Source: Siccirubricoccus deserti
Lineage (GTDB): Bacteria > Pseudomonadota > Alphaproteobacteria > Acetobacterales > Acetobacteraceae
Assembly (NCBI RefSeq): GCF_014283215.1
Contig: NZ_JACOMF010000033.1
Coordinates: 1-54,264 of the forward strand
Direction of reading: 5' to 3'
Length of the DNA stretch: 54,264 bases
Part shown: piece after piece, positions 9,585 to 17,445 of the stretch
How the letters are laid out: each line of letters opens with the position of its first letter
Position numbering within the stretch: position 1 is the stretch's first letter
Notes under the pieces: generated by a model
Database searches by the model: none
What the model was told of the DNA's origin: nothing
What the model saw: only the letters and a program-made list of their open reading frames with translations
Program-made: the position numbers and the translations under genes

Positions 9585-11099
9585 ATGCCTCCCCACCCCT
9601 TCGCGCTGGTCGGGAGCGGCGCGCCGCAGCCCTGCCGGCCGCATCCGCGCTTCCTCGTCACCCGGCCGCAATGGGCGACCTTGGTCGAGTCGCTGGAGGT
9701 GACGCCGGAGGTCGCGGTGCTCGGCCTCTGGGGTGATCCGGCCCTGGTCCATGCGGTGCTGCTGGACGAGGCGACGGGGCGGTTCTGCATCGCCTCCGCG
9801 CCGACCGCCGATGGCCGCTACCTCGCCCTGTCGCCCGTCCGCCCCGGCGCGGCGCGGTTCGAGCGGATGGTGCAGGACCTCTGGGGGCTGGTGGCGGAGG
9901 GTGCGGCCGATCTGCGCCCCTGGCTGGATCACGGCCGCTGGCCGGTCACCGCGCCGCTGGCGGCAAGGCCCGCACCGCATGCGATGCCGCCGCCGCAGCC
10001 GGAATTCCTGCCCGCCGAGGGCGAGGGCCTGCACCAGATCCCGGTCGGGCCGGTGCATGCCGGCATCATCGAGCCGGGGCATTTCCGCTTCCATGTCCAG
10101 GGCGAGACGGTGGTGCGGCTGGAGCAGCGGCTCGGCTACCTCCACAAAGGCAGCATCGGGCTGATGCTCGGCAAGCCGGCGCGGGTCGCGGCGCGTTTCG
10201 CCGCGCGCCTCTCGGGCGATTCCACCGTCGCCCATGGCTGGGCCTTCGCCCAGGCGGTGGAGGCGGCGCTGGAGGTCACGCCGCCGCCGCGCGCCATCGC
10301 GCTCCGGGCGCTGATGGCGGAGCTGGAGCGCATCCACAACCACCTGAACGACTGGGGCTTCGTCTGCAACGACGCCGCCTTCACCTGGCCGCATGCCCGC
10401 TGCGGCGCGTTGCGGGAGGGGGTGCTGCGCGCCGCCGCCGTCGCCTTCGGCCACCGGCTGATGATGGATCGGGTGATTCCCGGCGGCGTCTCGGTCGACA
10501 TCACCCCGGGCGGCGCCGCGGCGGTCGGGGCGGCGTTGGATGCGGTGGCGGCGGAGATCCCGACGCTGCTGGCGGTCTATGAAAGCCACGCCAGCCTGCA
10601 GGACAGGGTGGTCGGCACCGGGGTGGTGGACGCCGGGCTGGCAGCCCGCTTCGCCGCCGGCGGGTATGTCGGCCGCGCCACCGGCCGCGGCTTCGATGCG
10701 CGGGCGATGCCGGGCTATGCGCCCTACCCCGAGTTGCAGCCGCAGGTGCCGGTGCTGACGCAGGGCGATGTCGATGCCCGCGTCCGCATCCGCATCGCCG
10801 AGCTGGAGGATTCGCTTCGCATGGCCCGCGCGCTGCTGGCCGGCCTGCCGCCTGGCGAGGTGACGGTCGCGCTCCCGCAGCGGGGCGGCGAAGGGCTCGG
10901 CATCACGGAGGGGTTCCGCGGCGAATGCCTGCATCATGTGGTGCTGGACGATGGCGGGCTGGTGCGGGCGGTCTTTCCGCGTGACCCGTCCTGGCTGCAA
11001 TGGCCGCTGCTGGAAGCCGCCATCGAGGGCAACATCGTCGCGGATTTTCCGCTCTGCAACAAGAGCTTCAACTGTTCCTACAGCGGGGTCGACCTTTGA
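9585..11099 (+). CDS. hyfG: Hyf/Ehr-type large subunit (NuoC-NuoD fusion) lacking the NiFe-binding cysteines
   Basis: A 504-residue NuoC-NuoD fusion like HyfG/HycE. Residues ~1-165 are the NuoC-like part, and the large-subunit domain begins near 'GLHQIPVGPVHAGIIEPGHFRF'. In NiFe hydrogenases the block after 'GYxHRGIE' carries RxCGxC; here the same place (about 205-214) reads 'RLSGDSTVAHG' with no cysteine. The C-terminal DPCxxC motif is replaced by FPLCNKSFNCSYSG, whose two cysteines (491, 497) are five residues apart. The protein therefore should not hold a NiFe centre. This matches Ehr large subunits and resembles NuoD, which is also cofactor-free. The ATG at 9585 sits 23 bases after hyfF; the stop overlaps the next ATG by one base. 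Confidence 0.9.
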   Translation: MPPHPFALVGSGAPQPCRPHPRFLVTRPQWATLVESLEVTPEVAVLGLWGDPALVHAVLLDEATGRFCIASAPTADGRYLALSPVRPGAARFERMVQDLWGLVAEGAADLRPWLDHGRWPVTAPLAARPAPHAMPPPQPEFLPAEGEGLHQIPVGPVHAGIIEPGHFRFHVQGETVVRLEQRLGYLHKGSIGLMLGKPARVAARFAARLSGDSTVAHGWAFAQAVEAALEVTPPPRAIALRALMAELERIHNHLNDWGFVCNDAAFTWPHARCGALREGVLRAAAVAFGHRLMMDRVIPGGVSVDITPGGAAAVGAALDAVAAEIPTLLAVYESHASLQDRVVGTGVVDAGLAARFAAGGYVGRATGRGFDARAMPGYAPYPELQPQVPVLTQGDVDARVRIRIAELEDSLRMARALLAGLPPGEVTVALPQRGGEGLGITEGFRGECLHHVVLDDGGLVRAVFPRDPSWLQWPLLEAAIEGNIVADFPLCNKSFNCSYSGVDL

Positions 11100-11650
11100 T
11101 GCAGTCGTTGCGCCGCCTGATGTGGCCCCGCCTGGCGCGCAGCCTGTTCGCGACGCCCCTGACCGACCCGCCGCCGGTGGTGCCGGAGGAGCTGGTGCAG
11201 GCGCTGGCCGACCGGCTGGAGGAGTCCTCCCAGCAGCGCCTCGGCCGCAGCCTGTCGATCCGCCAGGTGGATGCAGGATCATGCAATGGTTGCGAGCTGG
11301 AGATCAACGCGCTCAACAACGTGGTCCATGACCTGGAACGCTTCGGGCTGCGCTTCGTCGCCAGCCCCCGCCACGCCGATGTGCTGCTGGTGACCGGGCC
11401 GCTGACCCGCAACATGCGTGAGGCGCTGGAGCGCACCTGGGCCTGCACGCCCGACCCGAAGTGGATCGTCGCGGTCGGCGATTGCGCGGTGGATGGCGGC
11501 GTCTTTAAGGGCAGCTATGCGGTGGAAGGCGGCATCGGCGCGGCGCTGCCGGTGGACCTCGTCATCCCCGGCTGCCCGCCGACGCCGACCCAGATGCTGG
11601 AAGGGCTGCTGGCGCTGGTGGAAGCGCAAAGCCGCCCGGCGGGGCGCTGA
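11099..11650 (+). CDS. hyfI: Hyf/Ehr-type small subunit with an N2-like iron-sulfur site (NuoB family)
   Basis: A 183-residue NuoB/HyfI/HycG family protein that starts in a TGATG overlap with the large subunit. All four ligands of the proximal [4Fe-4S] cluster are present: Cys62 and Cys65 (SCNGCE), Cys129 (VGDCAVDGG) and Cys159 (PGCPPTPTQM). The electron-transfer site next to the large subunit is thus intact even though the partner has lost the NiFe ligands. The N-terminal ~50 residues form the amphipathic extension common in this family. It is the last gene of the operon. No ferredoxin-like subunit (HyfA/HyfH), formate dehydrogenase or hydrogenase maturation gene follows. Confidence 0.92.
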   Translation: MQSLRRLMWPRLARSLFATPLTDPPPVVPEELVQALADRLEESSQQRLGRSLSIRQVDAGSCNGCELEINALNNVVHDLERFGLRFVASPRHADVLLVTGPLTRNMREALERTWACTPDPKWIVAVGDCAVDGGVFKGSYAVEGGIGAALPVDLVIPGCPPTPTQMLEGLLALVEAQSRPAGR

Positions 11651-11663
11651 GCCGGAAAAGAGG

Positions 11664-11693
11664 CGGGCCGGCCGGATCGCTCCAGCCGGCCCG
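11664..11693 (+). terminator. Hairpin downstream of the Hyf-like operon
   Basis: A 9-base perfect stem (CGGGCCGGC with GCCGGCCCG) closes a 12-base loop 13 bases after the hyfI stop. It lies where the six-gene operon should end, before a convergent amidase gene. There is no U-tract, so it is at best a terminator-like structure. The rest of 11694-11907 shows no gene. Confidence 0.4.
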
Positions 11694-11907
11694 TGGCGGC
11701 CCATGTGGGCTGCCAGTCTGGCACCGGCTTGCCGGGAATAGCCGCTGCCGAACGCCGCCCGTCCGAACTCCGGCAGGCGGAGCATCAGGACGACAACGGC
11801 ATCCTCGGCTTCCCGGCCTCTACGGGAGGTGTGGATGGCCTTAACTCGTGGCAATGCGCCATGGGCGTACGGTTGAGAATCCTGCGCCGAAATGTGGCGC
11901 CGACGGA

Positions 11908-13257
11908 TCAGGGCCCCGCCAGCGCCGCTTCCACTGCGGCGGCCACCTCGAACAGCGCCGCATCCGCCATGTGCTCGCCGGTCAGCATCAGCCCCACCGG
12001 TGCTTCGCCCAGGCGCTGGATCGGCAGGCTGATGCTGCAGCGGTCGAGGAAATTGGCCACGGCGGTGTTGCGCAGCAGCAGCAGGTTGATGCGGTTGTAG
12101 TCCGCCTCGGCCTCCACCTCCGCCAGCGCCGGCGGGATGAGCGGACAGGTCGGCGTCACCACTGCATCGAAGCCGGCGGTGCGCTTCGCCACCGCGGCGA
12201 TGATGCGGGCACGCTCATTCACCAAGGTGATGTAGTCGGCCGCCGACATGCGCTCGCCGCGGCGGATGCGGGCGAGAATGCGCGGGTCGTAGCCTGCCGC
12301 CTTCTCGGCGATCAGCCTGCGGTGCCAGGTGAAGGCCTCGCTGGCGGTGAAGCCGCCGGTGGCGTTCACCGCCGGGATCTCCGCCAGCTCCGGCAGGTCG
12401 AACATCTCGATCCGCGCGCCGGCCACCGAAAGCCGCGACAGCGCCCGCTGGAAGGCATTGGCGACCGCCGTGTCGAGGTCCTCGGTCAGGAAGGTGCCGC
12501 GCGGCAGGCCGAGCCGCAGCCCGGCGACGCCGCGATGCGCCACCGGCCGCGGCTGCTCCACGCCGCTGATCACCGCATCGAGCAGGGCGCAGCAGGCAAC
12601 GCTGCGCGCCAGCGGCCCGACGCTGTCGAGCGAGGGTGACAACGGCAGCACACCGCTGATGGGCACCCGCTTCGCCGTCGGCTTGAAGCCGACCACGCCG
12701 CAGAGCGCCGCCGGGATGCGGCAAGAGCCGCCGGTATCCGTGCCGAGGCCGCCGAAGCCCATGTGGTCCGCCGCGGCGACGCCGGCGCCGGAGGAGGAGC
12801 CGCCCGGCAGCCGCCCGGTCCCGCGGTCCCAGGGGCTGAGCGGCGTGCCGTAATGCGGGTTTACGCCAAGGCCGGAGAAGGCGAATTCCACCATGTTGGT
12901 GCGGCCGATGATGATGAAGCCCTGGCGCCGCAGGCGCGCCACCACCGGCGCATCCCACGCCGCCGGCGGCGCATCCTTCAGCACGGTGGAGCCGGCCGGC
13001 GTCGGGTGGCCGTGCTCGTCGAACAGGTCCTTCACCGTGACCGGGATGCCGGCCCAGGGGGATGGTGCGCGGCCGGCGTGGCGCAGCATGTCGATCGCCC
13101 GCGCCTCGGCCCGCGCCGCGGCGGCGTGGACTGCGGTGAAGGCGCGGCTGCCCTCGCCGCTGGGGTCGGCGATCCGGTCGAGCGCCGCGTCTACCAAGGC
13201 GACGGCGGAGGTACGGCCCGCGGCAAGCGCGGCCGCGGCATCGGCGATGTGCTGCAT
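11908..13257 (-). CDS. Amidase (amidase-signature family)
   Basis: A 449-residue enzyme of the amidase-signature family, which hydrolyses amide bonds in the cytoplasm with a Ser-cisSer-Lys triad. All three elements are visible: Lys76 in 'IPVTVKDLFD', the serines of GGSSSG (152-157), and Ser178 in 'GTDTGGSCRIP'. The 'GRTNMVEFAFSG' block is also typical. The frame is open far upstream, but sequence before MQHIADAAAA has shadow character. The ATG at 13255-13257 is therefore used; no strong ribosome site is seen. It is transcribed away from a LivK-type binding-protein gene 156 bases off, so the two may handle the same amide or amino-acid-like compound (inference). The substrate is unknown; GatA is unlikely because no gatB/C is near. 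Confidence 0.9.
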   Translation of the reverse strand: MQHIADAAAALAAGRTSAVALVDAALDRIADPSGEGSRAFTAVHAAAARAEARAIDMLRHAGRAPSPWAGIPVTVKDLFDEHGHPTPAGSTVLKDAPPAAWDAPVVARLRRQGFIIIGRTNMVEFAFSGLGVNPHYGTPLSPWDRGTGRLPGGSSSGAGVAAADHMGFGGLGTDTGGSCRIPAALCGVVGFKPTAKRVPISGVLPLSPSLDSVGPLARSVACCALLDAVISGVEQPRPVAHRGVAGLRLGLPRGTFLTEDLDTAVANAFQRALSRLSVAGARIEMFDLPELAEIPAVNATGGFTASEAFTWHRRLIAEKAAGYDPRILARIRRGERMSAADYITLVNERARIIAAVAKRTAGFDAVVTPTCPLIPPALAEVEAEADYNRINLLLLRNTAVANFLDRCSISLPIQRLGEAPVGLMLTGEHMADAALFEVAAAVEAALAGP

Positions 13258-13413
13258 GGCGCAATGCTGGCGAGGAACCGTGCCGACCGCAAGCCGGCGG
13301 GATGCCAGGCGGGAGCCATGGCACCGCCACGCCTGGGCAAACGCCCACGTGCAACAATCTGGCGTTTTCTCGCGCGGCGAGGCGCGGTATGACTGGCTCA
13401 AAGGGAGAGAACC

Positions 13414-14637
13414 ATGATGCTGAACCGACGCACCCTGCTGCAGGCCGGCGCTGCCAGCGCGCTTCCCCTCGGCGGCGCCCGTGCGCAGGCCGCCCGGACC
13501 ATCAAGATCGGCGTGCTGACCGACATGTCCGGCAGCTACCGCGACCTCAACGGCCCGACCACGGTGGCCTGCACCCGGCTGGCGGTGCAGGAATTCGGCG
13601 CGCATGGCTTCGAGACCGAGGTCGTCGTCGCCGACCATCAGAACAAGCCGGATGTCGCGCTGAACATCGCCCGCCAGTGGTTCGACCGGGATGGCGTCGA
13701 CATGGTGGTCAGCCTCGCCGCCTCCTCGGTGGCGCTGGCGGTGGCGGAGCTGGCGCGGGAGAAGAACAAGGTCGCCATCGCCAATTCGACCGCGACCTCG
13801 GACCTGACCGGCAAGAACTGCACCCCGAACACCATCCACTGGGTGTTCGACACCTACATGCTGGCGAAATCCACCGGCGCGGCGACCGTCCGCGCGGGCG
13901 GCGACACCTGGTTCTTCGTCACCGCCGACTATGCCTTCGGCCATTCGCTGGAACGCGACACCATCGCCTTCGTGAATGCGGCCGGCGGCCGGGTCGTCGG
14001 CCAGGTGCGCACCCCCTTCCCCGGCACCACGGATTTCTCCTCCTACCTGCTGCAGGCCCAGGCCTCGCGCGCCAAGGTGATCGGGCTGGCCAATGCCGGC
14101 ACGGATACCGTCAACTGCATCAAGCAGGCGGCGGAGTTCGGCATCACCCGGCGCGGCATCAAGCTGGCCTCCATGCTGATGTTCCTGCCGGATGTGCATT
14201 CGCTCGGGCTGCAGACGGCGCAGGGGCTGGTGTGTACGGAATCCTTTTACTGGGATCTCAACGACCGCACCCGCGCCTTCACGCGGCGCGTGCATGCGGT
14301 GGCCGGCCAGGTCGCACTCTGCATGAACCATGCGGGCGACTACTCCAGTACGCTGCATTACCTGAAGGCCGTCGCCTCGCTCGGCGTGCAGGCGGCCAAG
14401 GCGAGCGGGGCCGATACGGTGGCGCGGATGAAGGCCATGCCGACCGACGACGATGCCTTTGGCACCGGCAGCATCCGGCCGGATGGCCGCAAGATCCACC
14501 CGGCCTTCCTCTTCGAGGTGAAGAAGCCGGAGGAGAGCCGTGGCGCTTTCGACTACTACAAGCTGCTGCAGACGACGCCGGCCGAGGAGGCCTTCCGGCC
14601 GCTGTCCGAAGGCGGCTGCCCGCTCGTCCGGGCGTGA
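13414..14637 (+). CDS. ABC transporter substrate-binding protein, branched-chain amino acid / amide type (LivK-like)
   Basis: A 407-residue periplasmic binding protein with a Tat-like leader (NRRTLLQAG, cleavage near ARAQA at ~25). The mature part is the type I periplasmic fold: 'IKIGVLTDMSGSYRDLNGPTT' opening, 'ADHQNKPDVALNIARQW' helix, and the 'FFVTADYAFGHSLERD' second-domain entry seen in LivK/AmiC/UrtA relatives. A GGGAGAG ribosome site precedes ATGATG; either ATG (13414 or 13417) could start it. No permease or ATPase gene accompanies it, so it must share a transporter encoded elsewhere. The divergent amidase next door suggests an amide or urea-like ligand, but this is weak evidence. A strong hairpin follows the stop. 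Confidence 0.9.
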   Translation: MMLNRRTLLQAGAASALPLGGARAQAARTIKIGVLTDMSGSYRDLNGPTTVACTRLAVQEFGAHGFETEVVVADHQNKPDVALNIARQWFDRDGVDMVVSLAASSVALAVAELAREKNKVAIANSTATSDLTGKNCTPNTIHWVFDTYMLAKSTGAATVRAGGDTWFFVTADYAFGHSLERDTIAFVNAAGGRVVGQVRTPFPGTTDFSSYLLQAQASRAKVIGLANAGTDTVNCIKQAAEFGITRRGIKLASMLMFLPDVHSLGLQTAQGLVCTESFYWDLNDRTRAFTRRVHAVAGQVALCMNHAGDYSSTLHYLKAVASLGVQAAKASGADTVARMKAMPTDDDAFGTGSIRPDGRKIHPAFLFEVKKPEESRGAFDYYKLLQTTPAEEAFRPLSEGGCPLVRA

Positions 14638-14646
14638 TCCACGGCG

Positions 14647-14676
14647 CAGGGGCGGGAAGGTCGAACCCCGCCCCTG
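14647..14676 (+). terminator. Terminator-like hairpin after the LivK-type gene
   Basis: A perfect 10-base stem, CAGGGGCGGG paired with CCCGCCCCTG, around a 10-base loop, begins 10 bases past the stop codon at 14635-14637. It is followed by TTGCC rather than a real U-run. Its position between two plus-strand genes fits transcription termination. Confidence 0.6.
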
Positions 14677-14766
14677 TTGCCAGCCCGGTGACGCATCGCG
14701 GCGCCGCCGAACCAATTCTGGCGTCAATCGTTTGGAAGCCGCATGGCCACCAAGAAGGAGACGCAG

Positions 14767-15093
14767 ATGCGCCGCACCATTTTCATTGCCACCGCTGCCC
14801 TTGGCCTCGCGCTCGGCACCGCCAGCGCTCAGGTTCCGAACACCAACCTCGGCACGCCGCAGACCCAGCCGCAGCCTGGCGGTGGCGTGGCGACCGGGCC
14901 GGGCGCGCCGACCTCGGCCACCAGCCCCAGCACGACCGGCAGCAGCACCGTTGCGCCGCGTGGCGCCCCGCCGGCCGGCGGCGGCGCAGCGGTCCGCGGC
15001 GGCGATCCAAGCAGCAGCCCGTTGGCACCGAGCGGCGCGATCCGCCCCGGCAGCCCCGGCACGAGCGGGACTGGCAGCAGCAGCAACCGCTAG
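14767..15093 (+). CDS. Small secreted protein rich in Gly, Pro, Ser and Thr
   Basis: A 108-residue protein starting MRRTIFIATAALGLALGTA, with a clean signal peptide ending at ASA-Q (about residue 20). The rest is low-complexity Gly/Pro/Ser/Thr/Ala sequence without cysteines, aromatic residues or any domain I recognise. It is probably intrinsically disordered in the periplasm or outside the cell. An in-frame ATG 24 bases earlier exists, but AAGGAGAC just ahead of 14767 decides the start. Similar short disordered secreted proteins are common in Acetobacteraceae. A GC-rich inverted repeat (GCGTGG...CCACGC, about 15125-15143) downstream might end the transcript. Confidence 0.65.
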   Translation: MRRTIFIATAALGLALGTASAQVPNTNLGTPQTQPQPGGGVATGPGAPTSATSPSTTGSSTVAPRGAPPAGGGAAVRGGDPSSSPLAPSGAIRPGSPGTSGTGSSSNR

Positions 15094-15596
15094 AGCGGAT
15101 CGCGGAGGGGTGTGAACGCCCCGGCGCGTGGATCCCCACGCCACGAACAACCGGCTGCAGCGGATTCGCGTTTACGCATGAACGCAACCGCTGCCGCTAC
15201 GCAACCGGCAGCGCGGCAATGTGCCGCGCCGCCGGTCGGCCGACCTGCCTGAAGGCGATGCCCTGACATCAGGCCAAGGCAGAGCACAATCTGTTGCACC
15301 CGTGTGGTCGCAACCGCGCCCGGTGCAAGGCAGAATGCGCAATCCGCCAGTGCGGCGCGTCGCCGCGTCATGCCGCGCCGCCAGCATGCAGGATCACGAC
15401 CAGCCGCCGGCGCAATTTGCGCAGCAGCCCGGAATGCGGGATTGGGGGCCGCGAGCCGAAGGTGGTGTCGCTCACGGTGGTGATCGCGCGCATGCCCGCC
15501 ATGGCGCTGCCGATCCGTGCCGCCACCATCCGTCCCGGCCTGAACAGCGATCCCCCGCCCCAGCGCGGTCCGATCGGATAGCGGAGGAAGTTGCGC
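15094..15596. other. Intergenic stretch, no supported gene
   Basis: About 500 bases with several inverted repeats (for instance GCGTGG/CCACGC near 15125-15143 and GCGTT/AACGC near 15168-15185). There is one 76-residue minus-strand frame (15368-15598, starting MRNFLRYPIGPRWGGG) that has no ribosome site and no known family. I leave that frame out as a gene. The last bases contain GGAGGA at 15584-15589, the ribosome site of the following dehydrogenase. Confidence 0.5.
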
Positions 15597-16481
15597 ATGA
15601 AGGAGCGCGTTGCCGTCATCGGCATGGGACAGATGGGCGCCGGCATGGCCGCGCGCCTGTTCGAGACCGGCTTCGATGTCCTGGGCTACGACGTCAACCC
15701 GGCCCGCCGGCAGGAGCTGGCCGAGCGGCAGGTGGCGGTCGCCGACACGCTGGCGGAGGCACTGGCCGGGCGCCGGTTGGTGCTGACCAGCCTGCCCGAC
15801 CCCGCCGCCGCCCGCGCCGCCTGGCTCGGCCCCGAGGGGCTGATCGCCAAGGCCGAGCCGGGCAGCCTGATCCTGGAGCTGTCGACCATCGATCCCGCCA
15901 CCATGCGGGAGATCGGCGCGGCGGCGGCGGCGCGCGGCCTCGCCGTTGTCGACTGCCCGGTCAGCGGTGGCCCTGCCGAGGCGCGGAGCGGCCAGATGGT
16001 GCTGATCGTCGGCGGCGAGGAGGCCGATATCGCCCGGGCCGAACCGGTGCTGCAGCAGCTCGGCTCAAGCTGGAGTCACACCGGCCCGGTCGGCACTGCG
16101 AAGGCGGTGAAGCTGGTCAACAACATGATGTCGCTCGGCAACGTGCTGGTGGCCTGCGAGGCCTTCGCGCTCGGAGAGGCGGCGGGAGTCGCGCCGGACA
16201 AGCTCTATCAGGTGCTGTCGATGAGCGGCGGGAGGTCCTTCCACTTCACCAAGCGCTTCCCGAAGGCGCTGAAGGATGATTTCGAGCCAGGCTTCAAGAT
16301 GGAGCTGGGCGAGAAGGATCTGGCGCTGGCGATCGACATGGGCCGCGCCTTCCGCCAGCCGACACCGACCGCTTCTCTGGTGCGCGAGGTTATGGCGATG
16401 GCACTGGCCCAGGGCTACCGCGGCAAGGACATCGTCGCGCTGCTTGAGATGTATCGCAGGCTGAGCGAAAAGCCGGCGTGA
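15597..16481 (+). CDS. NAD(P)-dependent oxidoreductase, 3-hydroxyisobutyrate dehydrogenase / tartronate semialdehyde reductase family
   Basis: A 294-residue beta-hydroxyacid dehydrogenase. The Rossmann motif GMGQMGAGMAARL is at residues 8-20. The substrate-binding signature 'VDCPVSGGPAEARSGQM' sits near 115-130. The catalytic lysine is in 'GTAKAVKLVNNMM' around 170. The C-terminal half is the all-helical domain of MmsB, GarR and GlxR. The ATG at 15597 has a strong GGAGGA site seven bases ahead; a TTG six bases earlier is less likely. Which hydroxyacid it oxidises cannot be read from the sequence. It stands alone as a transcription unit, with a hairpin about 85 bases after the stop. Confidence 0.92.
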   Translation: MKERVAVIGMGQMGAGMAARLFETGFDVLGYDVNPARRQELAERQVAVADTLAEALAGRRLVLTSLPDPAAARAAWLGPEGLIAKAEPGSLILELSTIDPATMREIGAAAAARGLAVVDCPVSGGPAEARSGQMVLIVGGEEADIARAEPVLQQLGSSWSHTGPVGTAKAVKLVNNMMSLGNVLVACEAFALGEAAGVAPDKLYQVLSMSGGRSFHFTKRFPKALKDDFEPGFKMELGEKDLALAIDMGRAFRQPTPTASLVREVMAMALAQGYRGKDIVALLEMYRRLSEKPA

Positions 16482-16566
16482 TGTGCCAGGATAACTCGAA
16501 GCTGACGTATGTGGGATAAAGCATACCGTCGTCGGACGCCGCGCTGAAAGCCAGGAACGCAAATCC

Positions 16567-16613
16567 GGGCCTGATTGCATCAAGGTGAAGCAATCAGGCT
16601 CCGGCTTTGCCGG
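16567..16613 (+). terminator. Twin hairpins downstream of the dehydrogenase gene
   Basis: The first hairpin has a perfect 10-base stem GCCTGATTGC/GCAATCAGGC (16569-16578 with 16590-16599) and an 11-base loop. It is followed directly by CCGGC-TTT-GCCGG (16601-16613). They begin about 85 bases after the dehydrogenase stop. They could end that transcript or the convergent small minus-strand gene. No long U-run follows. Confidence 0.5.
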
Positions 16614-16762
16614 GTGGTCGCGTGGTCAATATCCCGGGCAACGGCGGATTGGCGTTCAGACATGGATGCAGTCCGCTGCAGGACCCGCGCGGATCGATGA
16701 GCGCCACCGCCGTCACTATGTCTGGGCGCCAATTCCAAAGGAGCTGGCGGGCTTCCTATGGG

Positions 16763-16933
16763 CTACGGAAGCGGATCGTATGGCTGGACAACGTAGCCCA
16801 TCACCACCATTGGCTGCACCTGAATGGCGGCATGCGGATCGGCAAAGGCATCACCGGATGGCTCAAACCCCATGACGTACACCGCGAGGACGATCATCCA
16901 TGCCAGGATTGCTGCGTGAAGGGCGCGGATCAT
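16763..16933 (-). CDS. Small membrane or secreted protein, 56 residues, unknown function
   Basis: The frame starts MIRALHAAILAWMIVLAVYVMG, a single hydrophobic helix or uncleaved signal. A short tail follows, rich in Val, Met, Tyr and Pro (IQVQPMVVMGYVVQPYDPLP). This composition is protein-like and unlike the shadows around it. No family is recognised. An in-frame start 36 bases upstream (16969) is possible, but a TTGGAA / TTATGT promoter-like pair ends seven bases before the ATG at 16933, which would make the message leaderless. The gene sits alone in about 1 kb of otherwise empty, less GC-rich sequence. Confidence 0.5.
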   Translation of the reverse strand: MIRALHAAILAWMIVLAVYVMGFEPSGDAFADPHAAIQVQPMVVMGYVVQPYDPLP

Positions 16934-16940
16934 GCGCACA

Positions 16941-16969
16941 ACATAACACAACCTTAAGATGTCTTCCAA
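16941..16969 (-). promoter_or_regulatory. Possible promoter of the 56-residue membrane protein
   Basis: Read on the minus strand, TTGGAA (16964-16969) and TTATGT (16941-16946) are 17 bases apart, a fair match to a sigma-70 promoter. The ATG of the small gene lies only seven bases past the -10 element. Transcription would then begin at or next to the start codon. Confidence 0.35.
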
Positions 16970-17017
16970 ACGAAAAGCGACCTAGCCACCCCCAGGGAAT
17001 ACAACTTTAAGGTGTCT
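16948..17017. repeat. Pair of direct repeats ACAACYTTAAGRTGTCT, 53 bases apart
   Basis: Two copies (16948-16964 and 17001-17017) match at 15 of 17 positions and both carry a TTAAG core in an AT-richer setting. The spacing of 53 bases is about five helical turns, so both would face the same side of the DNA. The proximal copy overlaps the -35/spacer region of the small gene's candidate promoter, as an operator would. Confidence 0.4.
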
Positions 17018-17445
17018 CAAAGTCGGTTTGGACCAGCAATATTGTGGTGGTCAGGATATCGCCTAGATGCCGGGAGCTCAGATCACGTTTGCTGATCCTG
17101 CCTCACGGCGTCAGCAGAGTGTCGAGACCCACAACCGGTGTTGTGCGAACCGGGCGGTGACCCTGTAGCTGCCCCTCGGCGGCGCGGTCCGGGGACCATC
17201 CATTTGGTTCGCATCACCAGCGCCTCTACTACTGCCGCAGACCGATCCAACATCCGGATGCATGCCCGCAAGCATAGCATGCTGCGGAGATCCTCTCGGC
17301 CGTTGCGATGCGCCTTCGATGGCACCAGCATTGCGGCGCGCCGCACAGCCACGGGCGCGTCTGTCACCGAACCGCAATCGGTCCGACACGAAAGTGTCCG
17401 GGTTCAGGCGGTATTTGCCGCGCCCTGGCTGGATGGTAGCGGTGG
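16982..17445. other. Intergenic stretch upstream of the sulfatase operon, no supported gene
   Basis: Roughly 460 bases with mixed base composition and no convincing frame on either strand. The distal copy of the direct repeat lies in its left end. The promoter of the sulfatase/transporter operon must be here, but I could not identify a clear one. Confidence 0.5.

Noticed and set aside
8751-11282. Very long open frame on the minus strand opposite hyfF-hyfG-hyfI.
   Set aside because: It is Arg/Pro/Gly/Ala-rich without family motifs, while the plus strand encodes three well-recognised complex I-like subunits. Several similar long shadows (for example opposite the TRAP, VWA and SrfC genes) were dropped for the same reason.
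4308-11650. Calling the six-gene cluster a functional formate hydrogenlyase or NiFe hydrogenase 4.
   Set aside because: The large subunit lacks both cysteine pairs, and formate dehydrogenase, ferredoxin subunits and hyp genes are absent from the window.
11908-15150. A single 1080-codon minus-strand open frame covering the amidase and far beyond.
   Set aside because: Only the part from 13257 down is amidase. The rest is antisense to the LivK-type gene and the small secreted protein and has shadow composition, an effect of very high GC.
15368-15598. 76-residue minus-strand ORF starting MRNFLRYPIGPRWGGG.
   Set aside because: It has no ribosome site and no recognisable family, and its start codon overlaps the start and ribosome-site region of the well-supported dehydrogenase on the other strand.
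16948-17017. CtrA binding sites, because of the TTAA cores.
   Set aside because: The CtrA box needs TTAA-N7-TTAA; each repeat has only one TTAA, and the two are 53 bases apart.
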